Assembly (NCBI RefSeq): GCF_051020765.1
Contig: NW_027469194.1
Span: 186,001 to 250,000, forward strand
From: Lasioglossum baleicum
Taxonomy: Eukaryota > Arthropoda > Insecta > Hymenoptera > Halictidae
DNA length: 64,000 nt
Direction: 5' to 3'
Positions 20,759 through 31,648 of this stretch are shown here, in pieces. Within the stretch, counting starts at the first letter, position 1. Every line of letters starts with the position of its first letter. The notes below the pieces were generated by a model. The model saw only the letters and a program-made list of their open reading frames with translations, ran no database searches and was not told where the DNA came from. The position numbers and the translations under genes were made by a program.

Positions 20759-22556
20759 TGTCACGTCCTGGCGGGGCTATAATAGCAAGAGAAGAGAATA
20801 CCGCGGCCCGGCTACTCTACTCTTCCACTGACTGACATTTAATAAAAGTGTTGGTCTTTTTATCAACAGACTAGGACCCGATGCCGACACCTGCATGCAG
20901 TCTTACACAGATGAAAGATGCACGCGACCCTGAAACATACGCGATAATATGTTCCACTTACTTTTACGCTTCGCTTGTTTGTCGATTGACACGAGAAATG
21001 AATTCGCAACGGATGAACGGCTACGGTTGCGCTGATGACCTTGAATTCGGTCCGCTCTGCTTGACAGGCGTTAATCCAAATGGCTGGAAACGACCTTCAA
21101 GGATTGACGACTGCGCCAAACTCTGTCACGTCAATATTTGACAGGAACGACCTCCAATGATTGACAGCTGGCTGCTACGGTATTGTAGACGGATGCGCTC
21201 GTTGAGGAAACGGGCGTGGACGCTGTACGATACCGTGAATCTAACTCACGAATATCGTCCGCGTGATTGACGATATTTTAACTAGCGAAAACGGGCGTGG
21301 ACGCTGTGCGATCCCGTGAATTTATCTCGCGAATATCGTCCGCGTGGTTGACGATACTTTGATTCAAGAAAACGGACGTGGATGCTGCGGAGCTTGCTAT
21401 GCGAGCAAGTCTATCACTATCACGCACGTACGCGAACACGTAACAGGAAATTGAATAAGGAATACTATTCGCGAACTTTCCAGTGAGAACTCTATCTCTA
21501 ACTAACAACGTGTCACTTCAAACTACGAAGTTAGGAGCAAGGAAATAATAATTGGGATTTAGATTGACTCTGGTAAAACAAAGTATATTATAAACGTAAA
21601 AGAATACAAAGGTAAAGATGCTTATTATTAACGAAATCGAAATACGTACTAAGTACGAAATATGAAACGCAATAAAAATGTTTAATTGAATAAACGAAGT
21701 AATATTTGAATTAAACGAATAAGAATACGATATTACTGAATGGTATTAGGGACTGTGTCTAAACAGTATGGATTTGGAAAGATTGTGTCTAAACAATCTG
21801 GATTTGGAAAGACTATGTCTAAATAGTCTGGACTTGGAAGATTGACGAAAACTCGACTGACCCACTCGGGTCCCCGGAGAGGACTGGGGAGAATCGAACG
21901 TTCGTCGACGAATAACGTTCGTCCGAAAAATGCTGACTTCGCAAAAGGGGACCGTGTCCTCTTTGTGCCGGTCTTCGTCGTAAACAGCGCAATGGCCGCC
22001 GCACTAAAGTCAGCAGTTCTCGTTCCCAGTGGTGCAGGACTCGAAAATTAAGTGGTAACCATTGGCGTACCTATTTATTTATTTAAATAAATTGGGACTT
22101 AGAATATTTTCGAGCGCTTGCTCTTGCAAGGCGTTTCGATGTAAATTTTATATGTCATATGATTAGTTGACATCATTTGTCGACCGATCATATGTTTGAA
22201 AATATTCTAAGTACTTTTGAAAATTACCAAAAATCGAAATTTTGGTAAAGTCTAAACAAACGCGAATTGAGAACCTAACCTACAAATTTTTAGGTTAGTT
22301 TCATGATTTTCGCTCACGAGTCCAATGATATTTCAATCTTCGAGTTTGGGCCATTTTTGGCTATTTTAGGATTTTGACAGATTTTGGATTTTAGGTTATG
22401 TTGATGGATTTCAATCAAATGTACGTGGTGTTAAGGATTCATTGTTATGAAGGATTTTTAGGAGGTTTGGAATCTTTAAAGGGGAACGCTCGCTCTTATG
22501 TATCTAATTTTACATGTAGTCTTAAAGCTAACGTCGGAGGTGCGACCGACGTCACA
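20759..22556 (-). repeat. 5' LTR of A2
   Basis: 1798 bp; on the plus strand it runs from TGTCACGTCC to CGACGTCACA. The flank to the right (ATATTATGTTC) is the U3 start region of a family B LTR. Confidence 0.95.
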
Positions 22557-22663
22557 ATATTATGTTCTTATGTCTAGGGGACGGTGTATGGATCTTATGC
22601 AGATCAGACCTTGTATACATAGTGTGTGTACAAGGCCAACGTCGTACATCGGACGACGTAACA
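22557..22663 (-). repeat. Remnant of the B1 3' LTR
   Basis: Only the first 107 bp of the LTR (TGTTACGTCGTCC... on the minus strand) remain to the right of A2. The rest is beyond A2, A3 and A1, outside the window. Confidence 0.9.
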
Positions 22664-22729
22664 CCTCCCAACGCGGAAAAGAAATTTCTTACAAGGAAGA
22701 AATTTCTTGCTCAACACTCGATCACACAC

Positions 22730-23042
22730 TCATTCATGCGACGCATCGTCCGGGGGTACTCCGCGCAGGGAGCACAGTTCTCGGTGAGTATTTCCTATAT
22801 TTGTACGAAACACTGGTCGCACTGAAATGTTGTCGGTGTCGGCACGTGGGGCTGGGGCTGGTTTTGTAATGTCCGACAAGTCGTATTCGCAATGTTCATT
22901 TTTCGACTGTCTTTTCTCGGGGTTTAGGGTGGGTGGGGAATCACTGGTGTCACTGTCACTTTTGTCTTTTCTTATCTGCGTCCAGATGAGTGTCACGTTT
23001 CGCTGACGCGGGGTTTGCGTTAGATTATTCGGCGCACGCTTG
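22730..23042 (-). pseudogene. C-terminal end of the B1 protease/integrase-CTD ORF
   Basis: This 3' exon-like piece encodes the charged tail (RAPNN... to DDASHE) that follows the integrase C-terminal domain in B2. It was separated from 33633-35396 by A5. Removing A5 and one CTTG copy leaves one open frame of 691 codons, so the ORF was intact until A5 landed. The NISVRPVF block in this tail is similar to the DISVHPVY block at the end of the family A envelope ORF. Confidence 0.85.
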
Positions 23043-24839
23043 TGTGACGTCGGTCGCACCTCCGACGTTAGCTTTAAGACTACATGTAAAATTAGATACA
23101 TAAGAGCGAGCGTTCCCCTTTAAAGATTCCAAAACTCCTAAAAATCCTTCATAACAATGAATCCTTAACACCACGTACATCTGATCGAAATCCATCAACA
23201 TAACCTAAAATCCAAAATCTGTCAAAATCCTAAAATAGCCAAAAATGGCCCAAACTCGAAGATTGAAATATCATTGGACTCGTGAGCGAAAATCATGAAA
23301 CTAACCTAAAAATTTGTAGGTTATGTTCTCAATTCGCGTTTGTTTAGACTTTACCAAAATTTCGATTTTTGGTAATTTTCAAAAGTACTTAGAATATTTT
23401 CAAACATATGATCGGTCGACAAATGATGTCAACTAATCATATGACATATAAATTTACATCGAAACGCCTTGCAAGAGCAAGCGCTCGAAAATATTCTAAG
23501 TCCCAATTTATTTAAATAAATAAATAGGTACGCCAATGGTTACCACTTAATTTTCGAGTCCTGCACCACTGGGAACGAGAACTGCTGACTCTAGTGCGGC
23601 GGCCATCGCGCTGTTTACGACGAAGACCGGCACAAAGAGGACACGGTCCCCTTTTGCGAAGTCAGCATTTTTCGGACGAACGTTATTCGTCGACGAGCGT
23701 TCGATTTTCCACAGTCCTCTCCGGGGACCCGAGTGGGTCAGTCGAGTTTTCGTCAATCTTCCAAGTCCAGACTATTTAGACATAGTCTTTCCAAATCCAG
23801 ATTGTTTAGACACAATCTTCCCAAATCCATACTGTTTAGACACAGTCCCTAATACCATTCAGTAATATCGTATTCTTATTCGTTTAATTCAAACATTACT
23901 TCGTTTATTCAATTAATCATTTTTATTGCGTTTCATATTTCGTACTTAGTACGTATTTCGATTTCGTTAACAATAAGCATCTTTACCTTTGTATTCTTTT
24001 ACGTTTATAATATACTTTGTTTTACCAGAGTCAATCTAAATCCCAATTATTATTTCCTTGCTCCTAACTTCGTAGTTTGAAGTGACACGTTGTTAGTTAG
24101 AGATAGAGTTCTCACTGGAAAGTTCGCGAATAGTATTCCTTATTCAATTTCCTGTTACGTGTTCGCGTACGTGCGTGGTAGTGATAGACTTGCTCGCATA
24201 GCAAGCTCCGCAGCATCCACGTCCGTTTTCTCGAATCAAAATATCGTCAACCACGCGGACGATATTCGCGAGATAAATTCACGGGATCGCACAGCGTCCA
24301 CGCCCGTTTTCGCTAGTTAAAATATTGTCAATCACGCGGACGATATTCGTGAGTTAGATTCACGGTATCGTACAGCGTCCACGCCCGTTTCCTCAACGAG
24401 CGCATCCGTCTACAATACCGTAGCAGCCAGCTGTCAATCATTGGAGGTCGTTCCTGTCAAATATTGACGTGACAGAGTTTGGCGCAGTCGTCAATCCTTG
24501 AAGGTCGTTTCCAGCCATTTGGATCAACGCCTGTCGAGCAGAGGGGACCGAATTCAAGGTCATCAGCGCAACCGTAGCCGTTCATCCGTTGCGAATTCAT
24601 TTCTCGTGTCAATCGACAAACAAGCGAAGCGTAAAAGTAAGTGGAACATATTATCGCGTATGTTTCAGGGTCGCGTGCATCTTTCATCTGTGTAAGACTG
24701 CATGCAGGTGTCGGCATCGGGTCCTAGTCTGTTGATAAAAAGACCAACACTTTTATTAAATGTCAGTCAGTGGAAGAGCAGAGTAGCCGGGCCGCGGTAT
24801 TCTCTTCTCTTGCTCTTATAGCCCCGCCAGGACGTGACA
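23043..24839 (+). repeat. 5' LTR of A5
   Basis: 1797 bp, one base shorter than in A1-A3 (ATAAATTTACATCG instead of ATAAAATTTACATCG). The same one-base change is in the 3' LTR. Confidence 0.95.
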
Positions 24840-25325
24840 AATTTGGCGCAGTCGGTAGGACACTCGTTGGTCACCGATGTTAGAGACACCGTCAACACTT
24901 TTGTAGGATACGTCATGTGTCCTACCTCTGCCAAAATTTGTTGTGACAAATTTGGCGCAGTCGGTAGGACACTCGTTGGTCACCGATGTTAGAAGCACGG
25001 CATCGAGGAATAAAAATAGAATCAGTGTTAGCACGCGAACCCCTGCGCGTTCCATCATTGTTTGACAATTTAACGCAGTAGACTTAGAGTCCGTGAAAGC
25101 ATAGTGTCAGTTAAAAGTGCGACGGGCAGTGAAGGAAATGCCCTTTCGCCCACGTTACATACTCAAATTATTTTTCGCGATGTTCGTACTCAGTACAAAT
25201 TCATCGAGAGTTTTAGTGAACGTTAAAGTGCGACGGGCGGTTTAGAAAACGCCCCTTCGCCCACGTTATATAGTCGGATTATTTTTCGCGAATTTCATAC
25301 TTAGAAATTTTCAAGCGACGCAATC
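24840..25325 (+). promoter_or_regulatory. Leader of A5 with two primer binding sites
   Basis: The tRNA-Ser PBS is at 24844-24860 and repeated at 24953-24969. The PBS-complementary segment lies between them at 24918-24939. The two GGGC/GCCC leader hairpins follow. The leader is the same length (486 bp) as in A2 and A3, consistent with shared RNA signals between pol-type and env-type elements. Confidence 0.87.
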
Positions 25326-26633
25326 ATGGAAACGCGTAGCGAGGCTAGAAAGAAGGTTCCTCCTACGGAAGAGGAATTAATTGAATTCCAGAAGGATTTA
25401 GCTCGTAGAGAAGCAGCTCTCATTAATCAAACCGCCGCGTTGACTCAACTCAAATTGCAATACGAAACAGAAACGCGTGAGCAAAGAGTAACGTACGAGG
25501 ATATACGCCGCGAGATAGCAGAAATCCGATCGGCCAGAGATTCTCAATCAATTCCAGCTAGCCCAGTCGTTGCGCCCCGCGAACCCATAATGCACGATTC
25601 TTCGAATTTCACCGTTAAACAAGCGGTTGAACTTGTGCCTACCTTTGACGGCACCTCCATAACCGTGCTACAATTCGTTCGCGCGTGCAAGCGAGCCTTG
25701 GAAGCTGTTCCAGCCACAGCTGAGCGTACCCTCACTAGATTAGTATGCAATAAGCTTAGAGGACAGGCATACGCCGCGATTGAAGACGTAAATATTAACA
25801 CAATCTCTGAATTGTGCAACCGCCTGAAAGATGTACTAGGCCCATATAAATTCATCGATCAGTATCGCGGAGAATTAGCTTCGATACACCAGGGACAGTC
25901 CGAGCACGTGTTGAATTATATTACGCGAGTAAAGGACCTTAGAACGGCGATCATAGATTCAGGCCGCGGGGTCCCCAATCTAGACGAGATTGACAAATTC
26001 ACAATTGATTGTTTCATGCGTGGTCTTATCCCAGCGCTTCGAGCCGAGGTCAGGCTCTGTGCGTCACTCGAATTACAGAAAATATTCGACGAAGCAGTAA
26101 CCGCGTACAAACAGTACGAGCTTGACCGTGTTCGTTATCGTGACGACGGACGCCGCGTTGCATTCTCCGACTCTCGTAATCGCACACCAGAGCGATCAAG
26201 CAACTCTCCTTATGATAGGAATGCGCCAGAGCAGCGCAATAGATCTTCGGAAAGGAAAGATCAACGACCTTCCTTTTCACCTCGTGAATCCTGGCGAGAC
26301 AGGAAACCCGATAACAGAGACGCGTATCGCTCTCCTCCTCCGCGACGTCACGAACCGTCGCAATCAAATCAGCGCGAAACGTATAAACGCGAAGATCGCG
26401 CTTCCCAGTCCCCAGGTCGCGATCGCTTTCCTACGGAGAATCGGAAGTATTGTAAATATTGTAAGCGCACGGGACATGACATACACGAATGTCGCCGCCG
26501 CGAATATTACAGTAGAAATGAGTCGGGAAACGAATCAAGCCTCCCGACAAACGCGACCAAAGGACGGGAGGCATCCCAAGAGAATCGCCAAAAGGCAACA
26601 CAGCTGGCCGTCATCAGCGACGACCAGCAGTAG
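25326..26633 (+). CDS. gag: Gag polyprotein of A5 (435 aa)
   Basis: Intact, same length and layout as A3 Gag: coiled coil, capsid-like region, Arg/Ser-rich stretch and CCHC knuckle (C-KY-C-KRTG-H-DIHE-C). Only a few residues differ from the env-type copies, so Gag from A5 should be able to package env-type RNA. Ends TAG at 26631-26633; the pol frame is -1 and open across the junction. Confidence 0.95.
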   Translation: METRSEARKKVPPTEEELIEFQKDLARREAALINQTAALTQLKLQYETETREQRVTYEDIRREIAEIRSARDSQSIPASPVVAPREPIMHDSSNFTVKQAVELVPTFDGTSITVLQFVRACKRALEAVPATAERTLTRLVCNKLRGQAYAAIEDVNINTISELCNRLKDVLGPYKFIDQYRGELASIHQGQSEHVLNYITRVKDLRTAIIDSGRGVPNLDEIDKFTIDCFMRGLIPALRAEVRLCASLELQKIFDEAVTAYKQYELDRVRYRDDGRRVAFSDSRNRTPERSSNSPYDRNAPEQRNRSSERKDQRPSFSPRESWRDRKPDNRDAYRSPPPRRHEPSQSNQRETYKREDRASQSPGRDRFPTENRKYCKYCKRTGHDIHECRRREYYSRNESGNESSLPTNATKGREASQENRQKATQLAVISDDQQ

Positions 26634-26788
26634 ATGAAATTCGAGTAGATAGGAGAGATAACCCGGACGGTCAGCAGAATGAACGACCATCCGCGAAATT
26701 AGTCTCGGCAATAAATCTCGCGCCGGACTCCCCTATCCCTCGAATAAAAGCAAAATCGTCACTCTTCTCAAAAGAGTGTGAGTTCCTC

Positions 26789-29700
26789 TTGGACACCGGG
26801 TCCGAGGTCAACTTAATCCGAGCGTCTGGTATCAAATCTGACGTTCATCTAAAAACTGACAGCGTCATACACGTCCATGGCGTGACAGAAGGAGAAATTG
26901 CGACCCTCGGTTATATCAATGCGGAGCTAGCAGATTCCATTAAAGTCACGCTACACGTTCTGCCTGACAGTTTCCCAATTAATATAGATGGTATCTTAGG
27001 CTCCCCCTTCTTCAGAGAGGGAGCAGAGATATCATTTGCAAAGGAATGCGTAGAGTATAAAAACCTACGTATTCCCTTTTCGAATCCTCGGGAATATTCC
27101 ATCGAAAGCCGTACCGCCGCCTGCATAGCCGTCAACGTAAAGGGCCCAAGCGAAGGGTATGTGCGAAAAGTAGATGTAAAACCCGATGTGTTCTTAGGTG
27201 ATTGTTTAGTCACCAACCGTAACGGAAAGGCATACCTGCGATGCTTTAACGCATCGTCCGAAGTGGCGTCCTTCTCCCTGCCTACGTTGGAGGTGGAAGA
27301 GATCGAGGTTCCCATTTCGAATATTCAAGCCGAAGTCAATTCGGACGTATTCAATGCTCGTGCGTGCCGCGCGCACGAGACGATCGTTAACGATCAACTC
27401 GCGTCTTCTATTAATTCCGGTAACCATCCCGACGATTCCGGTAGCCATCCCGATTCTTTAAATAATTCCGGTAACCATCCCGACGATTCCGGTAGCCATC
27501 CCGATTCTTTAAATAATTCCGGTAACCATCCCGACGATTCCGGTAGCCATCCCGATTCTTTAAATAATTCCGGTAACCATCCCGACGATTCCGGTAGCCA
27601 TCCCGATTCTTTAAATAATTCCGGTAACCATCCCGACGATTCCGGTAGCCATCCCGATTTCCTAAACAATTCCGGTAACCATCCCGATCACTCATACTCG
27701 AAACCCCTTATGAAAGGCTTCGAATTCATACCCAAAAGGGTCCATTCCATTACCAAGTCCCGTAATGCTCGCGTTAATGAGCTTATGGAAACTATTCCCA
27801 TGGATCACCTCGATCACGACGAGATAGACCATGTCAAATCTTTATTGGAGGAGAATAATGATCTCTTCCACCTTCAAGGGGATCGTCTGGGGAAAACTAA
27901 CGCTGTAACACATAAAATCCCCACGACGGACGACATCCCCGTACATACCAAGCAATACCGGTATCCGCCGATTCACAAAGAGGAGATCGACAAACAAATG
28001 TGTGAACTCTTACAAAATGATATAGTCGCACCCTCTAGTTCACCGTATAACTCCCCTTTGTGGATCGTACCGAAGAAAGCGGATGCCGAAGGAAATAAGA
28101 AATGGAGAATGGTAATTGACTATCGCGCTTTAAACGAGAAGTCAATAGCAGACGCTTATCCACTGCCCAGCATAAACGAGATCTTAGATCAGCTGGGTAG
28201 TGCCAAATATTTTAGCGTATTTGATCTGGCAAGCGGGTTTCACCAAATAGGCATGGAAAAGGAGGACGCCGCAAAAACCGCCTTCTCAACTCCGTTCGGA
28301 CACTACCAGTATAATAGAATGCCGTTCGGATTGCGTAATGCGCCGGCTACGTTCCAGCGACTAATGGATACGATCCTAACCGGTCTCCAGGGTAACGAAC
28401 TCTTCGTTTATCTTGACGATATAGTCATATACGCGCGTTCCCTAGAAGAACACAAAGCGAAATTTGATAAATTGGCTCGCCGATTGAGAGCCGCCAATTT
28501 GAAATTACAACCGTCTAAATGCGGGTTTTTGCACAGAGAGGTAGCTTACCTAGGACACCAGATTAGCGAGGATGGCGTACGGCCATGCCCTAAAAAAATT
28601 AACGCGGTCCAAAATTATCCTCGACCGAAAAACGCAAAGAACGTCCGCGAATTTTTAGGTCTAGCGGGCTATTACCGCAGATTCATAGATAGATTCGCTC
28701 ATATTTCCAAACCCCTCACCCAACTCCTTACCAAGGATACGAAATTCGTGTGGGGGTCAAAGCAGGAGGAAGCCTTCGAGACTTTACGACAGGCATTGTG
28801 TACGGAGCCTGTCCTCCAGTACCCAGATTTTGGGAAACCATTCAACGTAACGTGCGACGCCTCAGGGTACGCGATCGGCGCTGTCCTAAGCCAAGGCGAC
28901 GTGGGAAAGGATCGCCCTATCGCGTACGCGTCACGTATCCTTCACGGCGCTGAACTAAACTACTCCACAATAGAAAAGGAGTGTTTAGCCATAATATTCG
29001 CCGTCCAATATTTCCGCCCGTACATTTACGGCAGGAAATTCTTACTCATCACCGATCACAGACCGCTGGTGTGGATGACATCCGTAAAGGATCCCACATC
29101 CCGGCTCCTCCGGTGGAGATTAAAATTGGCAGAGTTCGAATACCAGGTTATCTACAAACCTGGCAGAGCCAACTCTAATGCGGATGCCCTATCCCGGAAT
29201 CCGGTGGCATTGCCCATCTCATGGACCGATTCAGAGGAAACGACTCCGCCTAGGACGCCATTGTCAAGCCCGGGGACTCCTCTTTTCGACGCACGCCGCA
29301 GGAAGAAAGATAGAGACGATTCAATTCTCATGCCTCCACCGAAGTCAATGCCCCCAAAAAGGAGAAGATCATCGGCAGCCTCGTCACCGGGACCATCGAT
29401 GGGTACGCCATCGCATTCTGATGACCCCCGCGCAGCATCCCCGCCTCTTATTTCAATCGCCGATCAAGGATTACTACGGGATCTGGGAGTCGAAGAAACT
29501 CTTTCCTTTTCTCCTATATTTCCGCCTTCCTTGACCGGACCAGATGTCTTCGATGAGCGAGAAGAGAGTATTCCCTCAGAAGAAGAAGAAGAAGAAGAAG
29601 AAGAAGAAGAAGAAGAAGAAGAAAGCAATCCTACACCACGTAGAAGAAGAATAATTCATACAAGAGACCGATTAATAATGAGAAAGGACAACTTAGTTTG

Positions 29701-31648
29701 CTTCATAACGATGGACGGACGGCCCATCGATCTCGGGGCCGTAGATCTCTATAGACAAGGCAAACTGGCCAAATCCCAAGACTTACTCCTACATAGAGCT
29801 AGGGTAACAGATCACGGTAAATACAAGTTAATCCAGATACCGATTAAACAATCGCCGCTTCATGAGGTATCTGCAGACGACCTCAAAGAATGTCTTAGAA
29901 CGTTGATCGACGTTGTCAACGAGCTCGCGTTGGAATCCTTTTCAATCTCTAAAACATTCCTCGACCATTTGTCGAGAGAATACGTGATCAATCTACTCAC
30001 AGAAACATTCGAGGACACACCAGTCCAAATATTTCTCTGTTCGAACGAGGTCCAAATCCCCGCTGAGGATAGAAGGATGGAGATCATCACGGAGAACCAT
30101 GTATCAGCGTATGCCGGCCATAAAGGCATAACCAAGACATACAAAAGGATAAGAGAAAAATACTGGTGGAACAGCCTCAAAAAGGACGTAACCAACTACG
30201 TTAACAATTGCCTGAGTTGCCAGCGTAACAAGTTAACAAGAGTAAAAACTCGCCTACCAATGAAGTTAACGGATACGCCCGGCAGGGCGTTTGATAAGGT
30301 CTCGCTAGACATCGTGGGACCATTACCCACTACCGAAGATGGCAACACGTATGTAATGACGATGCAAGACCTTCTTACAAAATACTCCGTCGCAGTGCCG
30401 CTCAAATCTACCGACTCCGTCAGTACAGCAAACGCCTTCATCGACCACCTGATATGTCGCTTTGGAACGCCTAAGGCAATATTAACGGATCAAGGGACTA
30501 ACTTCACAAGCTCCCTTATGAAGGCTATCGCAAAAAGATTCAGGATTACACGCCTCCAAACCACTGCTTTCCATCCACAAAGCAACGGATCCATTGAGAG
30601 ATCGCATCATGTACTGACGGAATATTTGAAGCAGTACGTCAACAAAAATAACTGGGATAAATGGATAAACTTGGCAATGTTTAGCTACAATACCAGCGTA
30701 CATGAGGGAACAGACTTCACCCCACACGAGTTGGTATTCGGTTCCCTGGCCCGTGTTCCTTCCTCTGATTCCCATCTCTACGCAGTAGAGAACGAGTCCT
30801 ACGCAGGTTACCTCTTTGACCTACAAAGAAAGATAAGCGAGACACAATCCCGCGCGCGCGATAATTTAGTAGCGGCAAAGCAGAAATCAAAGACTTATTA
30901 TGATAGGAAGATTAACCCCGTGCAGTTCACGGTAGGCGAACAGGTATACTTGTTAAAAGAACCTCGTAAAGGAAAATTCGACGCGCAATATACTGGACCG
31001 CATGAGATAATAGAAATGCTTGATACGAACAATGTCAAATTACGAATAGGAAACCATTTCAAAATTGTCCATGCAAATAAGATTAAACGTCTTCCAGGTA
31101 GCCCGAGACAGGACACGCGTCAGCGAAATATTGTAACTGCAAACTTAATCTCTGATCCTTCTAAGAAAGACGATAGCGAGCCAAGGGTCCAACCAGAGGA
31201 GTCAGTTTACGAGACTCTTCACTCCTCATCCGATCAAGCTCCGAGTCACATTGCGGATCCCATAGCTATCCACGACAGAAAGATGTGCGGACCGATGGGA
31301 GGAAGACGGCCGACCGTGCTGAAAGCTCACCGATACATGAGACGATACAACAACACTATCTGTTACAATGGGATAGTTCGAGTGGCTTGCAACGGCAAGT
31401 TGCTGTGCCGCAACTGCAGCCAATACACCCGAATTGTTAGAGTGGAACGATGGGAGCATCAGCGGATGTATAACATCCCAAATAGATGCGAGTATTGCGG
31501 AATAAGGCTATGCACCGAAACGCCAGTATTGGAGTGCATCCCTTGCGGACAGATTCTATCGGCAAGATGGATCGCACAACGGGACGACCCTGACTGGATA
31601 TCCGATAGTTCCAGTGATGACACCGATTCAGACGATGGTGACATTTAA
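26789..31648 (+). CDS. pol: Pol polyprotein of A5: PR-RT-RNase H-IN (1619 aa from the first TTG)
   Basis: Carries out reverse transcription and integration. Protease at residues about 1-110 (DTGSE); five 17-residue NSGNHPDD repeats at about 208-300; RT about 340-570 with FVYLDDIVIY (D543 and D544 of the YLDD box); RNase H about 680-800 (CDASGYAIG, STIEKE, TDHRPL, NADALS); a linker with a Glu run from a GAA microsatellite near 29580-29625; integrase with an HHCC finger about 1104-1145 and the D1174, D1234, E1270 triad (DD35E); and a GPY/F-like C-terminal module near YTGPHEI. A unique 121-residue tail (about 1499-1619) has CRNC, CEYC and CIPC pairs and an acidic end. All catalytic residues seen are present. 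Translation probably follows a -1 shift from gag. Confidence 0.95.
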   Translation: MDTGSEVNLIRASGIKSDVHLKTDSVIHVHGVTEGEIATLGYINAELADSIKVTLHVLPDSFPINIDGILGSPFFREGAEISFAKECVEYKNLRIPFSNPREYSIESRTAACIAVNVKGPSEGYVRKVDVKPDVFLGDCLVTNRNGKAYLRCFNASSEVASFSLPTLEVEEIEVPISNIQAEVNSDVFNARACRAHETIVNDQLASSINSGNHPDDSGSHPDSLNNSGNHPDDSGSHPDSLNNSGNHPDDSGSHPDSLNNSGNHPDDSGSHPDSLNNSGNHPDDSGSHPDFLNNSGNHPDHSYSKPLMKGFEFIPKRVHSITKSRNARVNELMETIPMDHLDHDEIDHVKSLLEENNDLFHLQGDRLGKTNAVTHKIPTTDDIPVHTKQYRYPPIHKEEIDKQMCELLQNDIVAPSSSPYNSPLWIVPKKADAEGNKKWRMVIDYRALNEKSIADAYPLPSINEILDQLGSAKYFSVFDLASGFHQIGMEKEDAAKTAFSTPFGHYQYNRMPFGLRNAPATFQRLMDTILTGLQGNELFVYLDDIVIYARSLEEHKAKFDKLARRLRAANLKLQPSKCGFLHREVAYLGHQISEDGVRPCPKKINAVQNYPRPKNAKNVREFLGLAGYYRRFIDRFAHISKPLTQLLTKDTKFVWGSKQEEAFETLRQALCTEPVLQYPDFGKPFNVTCDASGYAIGAVLSQGDVGKDRPIAYASRILHGAELNYSTIEKECLAIIFAVQYFRPYIYGRKFLLITDHRPLVWMTSVKDPTSRLLRWRLKLAEFEYQVIYKPGRANSNADALSRNPVALPISWTDSEETTPPRTPLSSPGTPLFDARRRKKDRDDSILMPPPKSMPPKRRRSSAASSPGPSMGTPSHSDDPRAASPPLISIADQGLLRDLGVEETLSFSPIFPPSLTGPDVFDEREESIPSEEEEEEEEEEEEEEESNPTPRRRRIIHTRDRLIMRKDNLVCFITMDGRPIDLGAVDLYRQGKLAKSQDLLLHRARVTDHGKYKLIQIPIKQSPLHEVSADDLKECLRTLIDVVNELALESFSISKTFLDHLSREYVINLLTETFEDTPVQIFLCSNEVQIPAEDRRMEIITENHVSAYAGHKGITKTYKRIREKYWWNSLKKDVTNYVNNCLSCQRNKLTRVKTRLPMKLTDTPGRAFDKVSLDIVGPLPTTEDGNTYVMTMQDLLTKYSVAVPLKSTDSVSTANAFIDHLICRFGTPKAILTDQGTNFTSSLMKAIAKRFRITRLQTTAFHPQSNGSIERSHHVLTEYLKQYVNKNNWDKWINLAMFSYNTSVHEGTDFTPHELVFGSLARVPSSDSHLYAVENESYAGYLFDLQRKISETQSRARDNLVAAKQKSKTYYDRKINPVQFTVGEQVYLLKEPRKGKFDAQYTGPHEIIEMLDTNNVKLRIGNHFKIVHANKIKRLPGSPRQDTRQRNIVTANLISDPSKKDDSEPRVQPEESVYETLHSSSDQAPSHIADPIAIHDRKMCGPMGGRRPTVLKAHRYMRRYNNTICYNGIVRVACNGKLLCRNCSQYTRIVRVERWEHQRMYNIPNRCEYCGIRLCTETPVLECIPCGQILSARWIAQRDDPDWISDSSSDDTDSDDGDI

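Larger units (their letters stand above)
6478..22556 (-). mobile_element. A2: family A env-type element, split by A3 and truncated by A1
   Basis: Reading on the minus strand: 5' LTR 22556-20759, leader with two PBS copies, gag (split), protease-env 9827-6478. A3 occupies 10456-19433 inside gag. A1 is inserted in env, so the env 3' end and the A2 3' LTR lie left of the window. The right flank of the 5' LTR (ATAT) is family B LTR sequence, the U3 of B1. Before the two hits the element was of the same env-type as A3 and A4. Confidence 0.92.

Noticed and set aside
20881..21141. Antisense ORFs of 86 or 129 aa in every family A LTR (MPTPACSLTQM...), with a CTATAAG box about 100 bp upstream on that strand
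   Set aside because: The copies are too similar for openness to be informative, the length differs between subfamilies because of a stop, and part of the ORF (DDCAKLCH) is just the complement of the PBS-like sequence. No protein family recognised.
22270..22310. CCTAACCTA phrases resembling the insect telomere repeat (TTAGG)n
   Set aside because: Only two units, and they are part of the family A LTR in every copy.
24816..25058. Antisense 80-aa ORF in the family A leader with a hydrophobic, signal-like start (MMERAGVRVLTLILFLFLDAV)
   Set aside because: Its body is the complement of the tandem PBS units and its length follows their number. The hydrophobic start is probably chance.
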